Of a DNA stretch of 7,840 bases, positions 1 through 7,800 are shown piece by piece. The DNA is taken from assembly GCA_031255075.1 (NCBI GenBank), contig JAIRTF010000109.1, positions 1 through 7,840 on the forward strand, in the 5' to 3' direction. Made by a program: the position numbers and the translations under genes. Below the pieces are notes generated by a model, which did not search any database, was not told where the DNA came from, and was given only the letters and a program-made list of their open reading frames with translations. This DNA comes from Bifidobacteriaceae bacterium. GTDB lineage: Bacteria; Actinomycetota; Actinomycetes; Actinomycetales; WQXJ01. Each line of letters opens with the position of its first letter. Position 1 is the stretch's first letter.

Positions 1-1
1 A

Positions 2-439
2 GCCGCCGATTCAGCTGAGGCCGAGTCAGGCGACGCCGACGAATCCACTCCCAAGTCTGAAGACAAACACGAGTCCCCCGCCAACGAGGTGAGCGTTGAG
101 GACGCGGAAGCTCCTGGAGACAAGGCGGATGACGCGCCCAAGCAAGACGACGACTCCGCTGCCGAGCCCACGGCCACCGACGAAGCCAAACCTGATTCAC
201 AGGGCGGCGAGGGCCAAGGCGAGACCGACGACTCTCCCAGCCAGGCCAAGGATTCCGCCGTCGGCTCGGGCGAAGACAAGGGCCAGGAGCCGGATGAGAC
301 AGCCACGATGGTGGTTCCAGCGGTTGCTGGGATGGCCCAAGCCTCGGCATCGGGCACTGTAGCGGCACCAACCGAGGGGAAGGCCAAGGGCGCTGAAAAC
401 GACAAAACCGGCCCCAAGGCGAAGCGCAAACGCCGGCGG
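2..439 (+). other. Acidic, disordered cytoplasmic tail of the L,D-transpeptidase
   Basis: This part of the gene encodes at least 147 residues ahead of the membrane helix, dominated by Asp, Glu, Ala, Pro, Ser, Thr and Gly with scattered Lys and almost no hydrophobic residues until a short patch (MVVPAVAG) at residues 74-81. It ends in a strongly basic juxtamembrane cluster. Such composition predicts intrinsic disorder. I see no clean tandem repeat in it. Many actinobacterial cell-envelope proteins carry tails of this sort, but the role of this one is unknown. The true length cannot be given because the tail continues past the left edge of the window. Confidence 0.75.
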
Positions 440-1855
440 GGCATCTGGCTGTTGGCAGCAGTGCTGGCGTTGGCCGCGATAGTGGGCGGTGGCGTGGCCG
501 TGGCCAACCACTATTACAAAGACAAGGCCGCTCCGGGCGCCACTCTGGCCGGGCTCAGCGTGGCCGGCATGACTCAGGCTGAGCTTGAGAAGACCGCCGC
601 CCAAGTGATCGAAGGTTTGCAACTGACCATCACTGAGGGAAAGGACTCCGTCACCGGCAACGCCGCCCAACTCGGTGTCAGCGCCGACCCGAAAGCCGTG
701 GCCCTCGAAGCCTTGCAAGCCGCCAAGAGCAAACCCTTATGGCACCGATTGAACCCCTGGTCACCGAAGAACATCGGCATAACGGCACAGGTGGACGAAG
801 TCAAACTAGCCGCCTACCTGGACCAAGCATTCATCGCCGAAGCCGAACGCAGCAAAGACGCCGATGTCACCTTCAACGAAGAATCCGGCCAGTTCGAAGT
901 GATCCCCTCTTTCACCGGCCAGCGCACCGACGTGTCAGCTGCGGTGACAGCCATCCACAACTACCTGACGGACACGGCAGCGCCCACCCAGGTCAAGGTC
1001 ACCTCCCGCGACAACCCGCCGTTGATCACCGATGAAGCCGCCGCCCAGGCAGCAGAGTCCGCCAACGCCGGACTAGCCCGGAAACTGACATTCACCAACG
1101 GTGAGGGCGATTCGGCCACCATGTCCTACGAACTGCCGGCCGCATCCATCACCGGATGGACCCAGTTCACAGCCGAACCGGAAAACGGTCAGATCACCGT
1201 CTCCTATGACGTCGACAAGATGACCGCCGAACTGCCAGAACTGCTGGCTGACAAAGTGGCCGTGCCGGCCCGGCCGCAAAAGGTCATCACCCACCCCACC
1301 ACCGGCAACGACCTGGGCGTTGTCCAATGGGGCCTCAACGGCCGCAAAATGGCTGATCCGACCCAGGTCATAGAACAGACTCTGGGGGCGTTGTCCGCCG
1401 GGAATGACGCCGTCATAGTGGTGGACACCGAAGCCGAACCGTTCACCACCGAACGGTCCATGCCGCCCACCAACTATGACGAACCGAACGGCGCTCACTG
1501 GATTGACGTCAACAAATCAACCTTCCGGGCCACGCTCTACGCCGGCACCACCGAAGTGGGCAGCTACATCATCTCGATTGGCCGCCCCGGCATGGATACC
1601 CCGTCCGGTACGCATTACGTCTACCTGAAATACGACTATCAAGTAATGCGCGGACCGGCCTCCGACCCGTACGAATCGCCAACCAACTGGGTTTCCTACT
1701 TCTCCGGCGGGGTGGCATTCCACTCCGCACCTTGGAACGAACCGAACCGTTGGGGGATGCGCATATCCCATGGTTGCGTCAACATGAAAACCGCCCACGC
1801 CAAAGCCGTTTACGATTTCGCACCGATTGGCACCAAGGTCGTAGTCCACGACTAG
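2..1855 (+). CDS. Membrane-anchored L,D-transpeptidase (YkuD family), 5' end outside the window
   Basis: L,D-transpeptidases form 3-3 peptide cross-links in peptidoglycan, or attach other groups to it, using a catalytic cysteine outside the membrane. Residues are numbered from a GTG at 89. Residues 1-118 are acidic and low in complexity (D, E, A, P, S, T), ending in the basic run KRKRRR (112-117). A hydrophobic helix follows at about 119-140, so by the positive-inside rule the tail is cytoplasmic and the rest is outside. Residues about 150-305 and 330-447 look like two PG_binding_4-type modules as found in VanW/YoaR-like proteins. The YkuD domain spans about 470-588, with His545 in AFHSAPW and the signature SHGCVNM at 560-566; Cys563 (codon 1775-1777) is the predicted nucleophile. 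The frame stays open from 89 back to position 2 with the same acidic composition, and the GTG has no properly spaced ribosome-binding site, so I infer an upstream start. There is no lipobox. The exact reaction product is not predictable. Confidence 0.93.
   Translation, partial: AADSAEAESGDADESTPKSEDKHESPANEVSVEDAEAPGDKADDAPKQDDDSAAEPTATDEAKPDSQGGEGQGETDDSPSQAKDSAVGSGEDKGQEPDETATMVVPAVAGMAQASASGTVAAPTEGKAKGAENDKTGPKAKRKRRRGIWLLAAVLALAAIVGGGVAVANHYYKDKAAPGATLAGLSVAGMTQAELEKTAAQVIEGLQLTITEGKDSVTGNAAQLGVSADPKAVALEALQAAKSKPLWHRLNPWSPKNIGITAQVDEVKLAAYLDQAFIAEAERSKDADVTFNEESGQFEVIPSFTGQRTDVSAAVTAIHNYLTDTAAPTQVKVTSRDNPPLITDEAAAQAAESANAGLARKLTFTNGEGDSATMSYELPAASITGWTQFTAEPENGQITVSYDVDKMTAELPELLADKVAVPARPQKVITHPTTGNDLGVVQWGLNGRKMADPTQVIEQTLGALSAGNDAVIVVDTEAEPFTTERSMPPTNYDEPNGAHWIDVNKSTFRATLYAGTTEVGSYIISIGRPGMDTPSGTHYVYLKYDYQVMRGPASDPYESPTNWVSYFSGGVAFHSAPWNEPNRWGMRISHGCVNMKTAHAKAVYDFAPIGTKVVVHD
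443..508 (+). other. Transmembrane anchor segment of the L,D-transpeptidase
   Basis: Codons for residues 119-140 encode an uninterrupted Ala/Leu/Val/Ile/Gly-rich helix beginning IWLLAAVLAL, flanked on the left by six basic residues (KRKRRR) and on the right by HYYKDK. The charge bias puts the N-terminal side in the cytoplasm. No signal-peptidase site or lipobox cysteine is evident, so it most likely stays as an uncleaved signal anchor (type II topology), holding the catalytic domain on the outer face of the membrane. Confidence 0.85.
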
Positions 1856-1885
1856 CCAGCGGGGCCGCGCATGCGCCAGCCGAGC
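1856..1885. other. Convergent intergenic gap, no clear terminator
   Basis: These 30 bases separate the TAG of the transpeptidase gene (1853-1855) from the TAA of pyk (1888-1886, minus strand). The gap contains a 10-base perfect palindrome, GCGCATGCGC (1867-1876), and two copies of CCAGC (1856-1860 and 1876-1880). The palindrome has too short a loop to make a good hairpin and no T-run follows on either strand, so it does not meet the pattern of an intrinsic terminator. Transcripts from the two sides either end by a factor-dependent route or overlap. Confidence 0.6.
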
Positions 1886-3325
1886 TTATGGGGCAGTGTG
1901 GCTGATCACATCCAGTTCACCGATCTGATGGACCAGCACCTGGTTGGTGGAACCGGAGGTGCCCAGCGGCGCACCGGACACAATCACCACCCAATCATCT
2001 GAGCCACCCAGACCGTTAGCCTCCAACACATCATCCACGCCGAAGATCATCTGGTCGGTGTGGGTGAACCGCGGCACCAGGAAAGCGTTGACGCCCCAAG
2101 CCACCGCCAACTGCCGCTGAACCGATTCGAACGGCGTCAAAGCGACCATCGGAATGGGGGAACGCAGCCGTGCCAGGCGCCGGGCCGTGTCGCCGCTTTC
2201 GGTGAAGGCCACCAGGAACGATGCCGCCATGGTGTCCGCAATTTGGGCGGCGGCTTTGGTGATGATCCCGGCCCGGGTGTGCGGCTCCGCAGTCAACCGC
2301 CGCACCCTGGCAGCACCACCGGCCTCGGTCGCTTCAATGATGCGAGCCATAGTGGCGGTGGCGTCGATCGGATAAGCGCCGGTGGCAGTCTCAGCTGACA
2401 ACATGACCGCGTCAGCACCGTCCAGAACGGCGTTGGCGCAGTCCGAAGCTTCGGCTCGGGTGGGCCGAGGGTTGGTGATCATTGAATCCAACACTTGGGT
2501 GGCCACTATGACCGGTTTGGCGTAACGGCGGGCCAGATCGATGGCGTTCTTTTGGACCAGCGGCACATCTTCCAAAGGCAGTTCCACGCCCAAATCACCC
2601 CGGGCCACCATGATCCCGTCAAAGGTTTGGACAATGTCCTCCAGGTGTTCCACGGCCTGGGGCTTTTCAATCTTGGCGATCACCGGCACCGCTCGGTCTT
2701 CCGCCAACATGATGGCGGCCACTGCCTCATAGTCTTCGGCTGAGCGAACAAAAGACAAGGCCACCAGGTCCACGCCCAGCCCCAAGGCGAACCGCAGATC
2801 GGCAATGTCTTTGTCGGTCAAAGCCGGCACCGAAACAGCCACCCCCGGCAGATTCAGGCCTTTGTGGTCAGAGATCTCGCCGCCCACCAGCACCGTGGTG
2901 TCCACGTCGTGACCGGAGACTCGGTCAATTCGGACCACCACTTTGCCGTCATCGATCAAAATGTTGTCGCCTACCCGGGCGTCCGCCACCAGACCGGCAA
3001 AGGTGGTCGAAGCCCGCCGGGCGGTGCCGACTATCGGTTCGGTGGTGATGGTGAACTGGTGACCGGCTTCCAACTGAACCGGCTTGTGGTCCTTGAACGT
3101 GCCCAGGCGGATCTTTGGCCCCTGTAAGTCCGCCAGCACACCAACTGGGACGCCCAGTTCTTTGGAGACTGACCGGACCGCTTCGAAGACGGCCCGGTGG
3201 TCATCATGGGTGCCATGAGAGAAGTTCAACCGCACCACGTTCATACCGGCGGCGATCAGCTCGGCAATCCGCTCCAGCGATTTGGTGGCCGGACCGATGG
3301 TGCAAACAATCTTGGCTCGGCGCAT
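1886..3325 (-). CDS. pyk: Pyruvate kinase
   Basis: Pyruvate kinase transfers phosphate from phosphoenolpyruvate to ADP, giving pyruvate and ATP, the last step of glycolysis in the cytoplasm. The 479 residues match the usual bacterial length. The ATG at 3325 gives the expected N-terminus RRAKIVCTIGPAT. Visible family marks are the substrate loop NVVRLNFSHG (29-38, with Arg32, Asn34, Ser36), the B domain at about 68-165 ending near HKGLNLPGV, the catalytic lysine in IAKIEKP (Lys218, Glu220), the metal-binding MVARGDLGVE (239-248), and ATQVLDSM with NPRPTRAE (275-292). The C-terminal regulatory domain runs from about 345 and ends with SGAPLGTSGSTN (450-461), typical of actinobacterial enzymes. 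Lys71 in LQGPKIR sits where potassium-dependent enzymes have Glu. Ala311 replaces the common Gly in MLSGETA. It lies 11 bases after gltD and is probably the promoter-distal gene of that operon. Confidence 0.97.
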   Translation of the reverse strand: MRRAKIVCTIGPATKSLERIAELIAAGMNVVRLNFSHGTHDDHRAVFEAVRSVSKELGVPVGVLADLQGPKIRLGTFKDHKPVQLEAGHQFTITTEPIVGTARRASTTFAGLVADARVGDNILIDDGKVVVRIDRVSGHDVDTTVLVGGEISDHKGLNLPGVAVSVPALTDKDIADLRFALGLGVDLVALSFVRSAEDYEAVAAIMLAEDRAVPVIAKIEKPQAVEHLEDIVQTFDGIMVARGDLGVELPLEDVPLVQKNAIDLARRYAKPVIVATQVLDSMITNPRPTRAEASDCANAVLDGADAVMLSAETATGAYPIDATATMARIIEATEAGGAARVRRLTAEPHTRAGIITKAAAQIADTMAASFLVAFTESGDTARRLARLRSPIPMVALTPFESVQRQLAVAWGVNAFLVPRFTHTDQMIFGVDDVLEANGLGGSDDWVVIVSGAPLGTSGSTNQVLVHQIGELDVISHTAP

Positions 3326-3330
3326 GGCCG

Positions 3331-3337
3331 CTCCCCC
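3331..3337 (-). promoter_or_regulatory. Ribosome-binding site of pyk
   Basis: Read on the minus strand, GGGGGAG (3337-3331) ends five bases before the ATG at 3325. Its first G is also the last base of the gltD stop codon TAG (3339-3337). It is a purine-rich Shine-Dalgarno-like site that supports the chosen start and leaves no room for a separate promoter between gltD and pyk. Confidence 0.7.
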
Positions 3338-4803
3338 TACAGGCTCAGCGGTGCCTCCGTAGCCGGGATGGGCGAATGCAACTCGGTGGAGCCCTGCAAG
3401 TAAGCGTCAACCGCCGCGGCGCATGCTCTGCCCTCGGCTATGGCCCACACCACCAACGACTGGCCCCGGCCGGCGTCCCCCGCTACGAAGACCCCTTCCT
3501 TGGACGTGGCGTATGCCGCGTCCCTGACCAACGTACCTCGATTGGTTGTCTCAACGCCCAACTGGGCGGTCAAAGAACCAGCTTCTGGTCCAACAAAGCC
3601 CATTGCGATCAGCACCAGGTCCGCCGGGATGAGCCGCTCCGTGCCGTCTACGGAACGGAAGCCTCCAGACGTTGGGTCGCGCGCGGCATCGGCCAGCTTC
3701 AAGCCTTCCAGGCGGCCGTCCACACCCTGGAACTCCAGCGACGTGACCGTGTAGAGGCGTTCTCCACCCTCCTCATGGGAACTGGAGGTCTTGAAGACCT
3801 GCGGGAAGATGGGCCACGGTTGATGAGCTGGGCGTTCGGTTGAGGGCTGCGGCATGATCTCCAACGAGGTCACCGACCGGGCGCCCTGACGCAGCGACGT
3901 GCCCACACAGTCGGATCCGGTGTCGCCGCCGCCAATCACCACGACGTGTTTGTCCGCAGCGCTGATGGGCGCGGCCACCATGCGGCCGGAAGCCACCACG
4001 TTGGCCTGCTCCAGGAACGGTTTGGCGAAGTGGACGCCCTCCAGGTCCCGCCCCGGCAGGTTCAAGTCCCGGGGGATGGTGGAGCCGATGGCGATCACAA
4101 CCGCGTCATACCGTTGGGAAAGCTCATCCCAGGAGATGTCTGGGCCAATCTCAATGCCGGTGCGGAACCGGGTGCCTTCCGCCTGCATTTGGGAAATGCG
4201 CAGGTCAAGGTGGTGTTTGCCGAGTTTGAAATCGGGGATGCCATAGCGCAGCAACCCGCCGGGCCGGTCCGCCCGTTCATAGACAGCCACTGTGTGCCCA
4301 GCTCGCGTCAACTGCTGGGCGGCCGCCAACCCGGCAGGCCCGGAACCGACCACGGCCACAGTTGAGCCGGTCAACCGTTCGGGGACTTCCGGTTTGATCC
4401 AACCTTCGGCAAAGGCCCGGTCCACGATGGCCATTTCGATGGCCTCAATGGTGACCGGCGGCTGGTTGATCCCCAGCACACATGAGCCTTCGCACAGAGC
4501 CGGGCAAATCCGCCCGGTGAACTCCGGGAAGTTGTTGGTGGCGTGGAGGCGTTCCGAAGCCAGCCGCCAATCGCCGCGCCAAACCGAGTCATTCCATTCC
4601 GGGATCAGGTTGCCCAGCGGGCAGCCGCGGTGGCAGAACGGCACACCGCAGTCCATGCACCGGCCTGATTGCCGCTTCAGACGGACCTCATCTACGGCGC
4701 CTTCAGCCCGGACTTCTCTGAAGTCCAGCAGCCGCAATGACACGGGTCTGTCCAGTGGCAGTTCCCGTTGGCGGACTTTGAGGAAACCGGTTGGGTCAGC
4801 CAC
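3337..4803 (-). CDS. gltD: Glutamate synthase (NADPH) small subunit
   Basis: GltD takes electrons from NADPH through FAD and iron-sulfur centres and passes them to GltB, which makes glutamate from glutamine and 2-oxoglutarate. The 488 residues fit the family. The N-terminal ferredoxin-like part has Cys49, Cys52, Cys57 and Cys61 (CMDCGVPFCHRGC) and a second set, Cys100, Cys104 and Cys108 (CPALCEGSC), the clusters' ligands in this family. The FAD site VVGSGPAGLAAA is at 151-162, the NADPH site VIGGGDTGSDC at 289-299, and the C-terminal FAD-contacting segment GVFVAGDAGRGQSLV at 437-451. The start is GTG (4803-4801), not ATG; it gives the usual N-terminus ADPTGFLK and is preceded by a strong ribosome-binding site. 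It overlaps the end of gltB by 8 bases, so translation is probably coupled. Related FAD/NADPH subunits occur in other enzymes, but the gltB neighbour settles the assignment. Confidence 0.97.
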   Translation of the reverse strand: MADPTGFLKVRQRELPLDRPVSLRLLDFREVRAEGAVDEVRLKRQSGRCMDCGVPFCHRGCPLGNLIPEWNDSVWRGDWRLASERLHATNNFPEFTGRICPALCEGSCVLGINQPPVTIEAIEMAIVDRAFAEGWIKPEVPERLTGSTVAVVGSGPAGLAAAQQLTRAGHTVAVYERADRPGGLLRYGIPDFKLGKHHLDLRISQMQAEGTRFRTGIEIGPDISWDELSQRYDAVVIAIGSTIPRDLNLPGRDLEGVHFAKPFLEQANVVASGRMVAAPISAADKHVVVIGGGDTGSDCVGTSLRQGARSVTSLEIMPQPSTERPAHQPWPIFPQVFKTSSSHEEGGERLYTVTSLEFQGVDGRLEGLKLADAARDPTSGGFRSVDGTERLIPADLVLIAMGFVGPEAGSLTAQLGVETTNRGTLVRDAAYATSKEGVFVAGDAGRGQSLVVWAIAEGRACAAAVDAYLQGSTELHSPIPATEAPLSL

Positions 4804-7800
4804 GAGCCACCTCCTTCATGATCTCCTTCCAAGTGGCCGGGTCGTGATAGTCCTGGCCGGCGGCTTTGGCGCGTTTCAAAGCCTTGGTCATGCGGGCGTA
4901 GTCACGCGGAATGACCTCGGTGAAGTTGAGGCGCTCAGTCTCCCAGTTGGCCAGCAGTTGTTGGGCCAGTTCGGAGCCGGTCTCCAAGGCGTGGGATTCC
5001 AACAAACCGGTCAGTTCTTCGTCATCTTCAACGGTGTTCAAGATGAACGCGCCTGGAGACAGCCGCCGCTGGTCAAGTTGGTAGACGTAGGCCCGGCCGC
5101 CGGACATGCCGGCGGCGAAGTTCCGTCCCGTCGAGCCGAGCACTGCGACCACGCCCCCGGTCATGTATTCGCAGCCGTGATCACCAACGCCTTCGACAAC
5201 CATGGTGGCGCCGGAGTTGCGGACAGCGAACCGCTCGCCAACTTTGCCCCGCAGATAAATCTGCCCTGAAGTGGCTCCGTAGCCGATGACGTTCCCCGCA
5301 ATCACCGTGGTGGCCGGATCGAATGGCGCGTCATCTGCCGGGCGGACCACTATCTGGCCGCCTGACAGGCCCTTACCAAGGTAGTCATTTGAATCGCCAA
5401 TCAGCCGCAGCACAATGCCCCGTGGCAAGAACGCCCCGAAGCTCTGACCGCCGGTCCCCCGCAAGGTGATGTCAATAGTGCCCGGTGGCAGCCCCTCGCC
5501 GCCGTAGCGTTTGACGACCTCATGGCCCAACATGGTGCCAACTGTGCGGTTGATGTTGCGGACCCGTTCCTCAATGAAGACCGGTTCGCGGGCTTCCAAG
5601 GCTGGCTCTGCCTGATCGATCAGACGGTTGTCCAAGGCCGCTTCCAGACCGTGGTCCTGTTCAACTTGGCGCCGCAAAGGCGAGTTGGACGGATTCGGGG
5701 ACGGCTCCAAGATTGGGCTCAGATCGAGTCCGGCGGCCTTCCAGTGGGTCACCGCATCGGTGGTGTCCAGCAGTTCACTGTGGCCAACGGCCTCCGCCAG
5801 GGTTCTGAAGCCGAGCGCCGCCAGGTGCTCGCGGACTTCCTCAGCCATGAACTGGAAGAAGTTCTCAACATGTTCCGGTTGGCCGGCAAACCGGGCCCGC
5901 AGCTCTGGGTTCTGGGTGGCCACTCCAACCGGGCAAGTGTCCCGTTGGCAGACCCGCATCATGACGCAGCCCATGGCTACCAACGGCGCGGTGGCGAAGC
6001 CAAACTCCTCGGCACCCAACAGGGCACCGATCACCACGTCCCGGCCGGTCTTCAGCTGCCCGTCCACTTGAACGTAGATGCGGTCCCGGAGGTTATTGGC
6101 CAGGAGCGTCTGCTGGGTTTCGGCCAAGCCCAACTCCCAGGGACCACCAGCGTGTTTGATCGAAGTCAGCGGTGAGGCGCCAGTGCCGCCATCATGCCCG
6201 GAAATCAGAACCACATCGGCATGGGCCTTGGAAACGCCGGCCGCCACCGTTCCAACTCCCACTTCGGCCACCAACTTGACGTGGATACGGGCCGCCGGGT
6301 TGGCGTTCTTCAGATCATGGATCAGCTGTTTCAGATCCTCGATCGAATAGATGTCGTGGTGCGGCGGCGGCGAGATCAGTTGCACCCCTGGTGTGGAGTG
6401 GCGGGTCTTGGCCACCCACGGATAGACCTTGGCGCCGGGCAGTTGGCCGCCTTCACCAGGCTTGGCGCCTTGAGCCATCTTGATTTGAATGTCATCGGCA
6501 AAGGTCAAGTATTCGGCTGTCACACCGAACCGCCCGGAGGCGACCTGTTTGATGGCGGAACGCCGTTCCGGGTCATACAACCGCTCCGGCGCCTCGCCGC
6601 CCTCGCCAGTGTTGGATTTGCCGCCAATCCGGTTCATCGCGATGGCCAGCGTCTGGTGCGCCTCAATGGAGATGGAGCCGTAGGACATGGCGCCGGTGGA
6701 GAACCGTTTGATGATCTCTGAGGCCGGCTCAACTTCTTCCAACGGCACCGGCGGGCGCCCGGTCTTGAATTTGAACAACCCACGAATGGTGGCCAAGGCC
6801 TTGGACTGGTCGTCAATCCGGTGGGTGTAGCGCTTGAACAGGTCGTAATCTCCCCGGCGGACAGCGCTTTGCAGCTCAAAGATGGCGTCTGGCGTGAACA
6901 GGTGGGTTTCACCATCTCGCCGCCATTTGTACTGGCCACCGGACGGCAGAATGTCCAGTTCGGTGCCGGTAGCAGCCTTCGGATAGGCCTTGGCGTGGCG
7001 GGCGGCCACCTCTTTGGCGACCTGGTCCAGGCCAATGCCTTCCAGCCTGGAGGTTGTGCCGGTGAAGAACTGGTCCACCAGTTGCGAGCTCAAGCCGACG
7101 GCTTCGAAGACCTGCGCACCGCGGTAGGAGGACACCGTGGAGACGCCCATCTTGGACATCACCTTCAGCACGCCTTTGCCTAGGGCTTTGATCAGGTTCT
7201 GGGCGGCCCGCTCAGCGGACACATCCCGCAGTTGACCGGCCCGGGCCAGGTTCTCCACCGATTCGATGGCCAGATATGGGTTGACGGCGGCAGCGCCGTA
7301 GCCAATCAATAGAGCCACGTGGTGGACCTCGCGGACATCGCCGGCTTCCACCACCATGCCGATCTGGGTGCGGGTGTGGTTGCGCAGCAGATGGTGGTGC
7401 ACGGCGCCGACCAGCAACAACGACGGAATGGGTGCCAACACCGCGTCCGAATCCCGGTCTGACAGAACAATGAACGTGGTGCCCCCAGCAACGGCGGCGT
7501 CCACCTCAGCGAAGATCTCTTCCAACCGGGCTGCCAGAGCCGCCCCACCGCCGGCCGCCGGGTACAACCCGCGAATCGTTTGGGCGGTGAACCCACCTGA
7601 CCGTTTCTTGTACCGGCCGATGCGCGCCACCTTCTGCAATTCGTCGTCACCGATCACCGGATAGGACAGCACCAGTTTGTGGGCGTGATCCGGGCCATCG
7701 GTCAGCAGGTTCGCCATCGGGCCGATAGCCGTCGAAAGGGAAGTCACCATCTCTTCCCGGATGGCGTCCAACGGCGGGTTGGTGACCTGCGCAAACATCT

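Noticed and set aside
89..91. GTG at 89 as the transpeptidase start codon
   Set aside because: The frame is open to the window edge with the same acidic composition, and no properly spaced ribosome-binding site precedes it.
197..1498. Minus-strand open frames (197-718, 574-804, 1073-1498) opposite the L,D-transpeptidase gene
   Set aside because: The plus-strand frame has clear membrane and domain structure running into a catalytic motif; the antisense frames have none.
1867..1876. GCGCATGCGC palindrome as a terminator or protein-binding site
   Set aside because: It has only a two-base centre, so it cannot form a stable hairpin, no T-run follows, and a 10-base palindrome in GC-rich DNA is weak evidence for an operator.
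3115..3843. Plus-strand open frame of 242 codons opposite pyk and gltD
   Set aside because: It is antisense to conserved coding sequence on both sides of the pyk-gltD junction and encodes no recognisable motif; a by-product of codon bias.
4292..5269. Long plus-strand open frame of 325 codons opposite gltD and gltB
   Set aside because: It lies wholly antisense to two strongly recognisable genes and crosses their junction, has no recognisable domain, and its composition is that expected from the mirror frame of GC-biased codons.
5522..6721. Overlapping plus-strand open frames (5522-6175, 6078-6350, 6194-6721) opposite gltB
   Set aside because: They sit opposite the conserved FMN and iron-sulfur regions of GltB, overlap one another in different frames, and show no domain or convincing ribosome-binding site.
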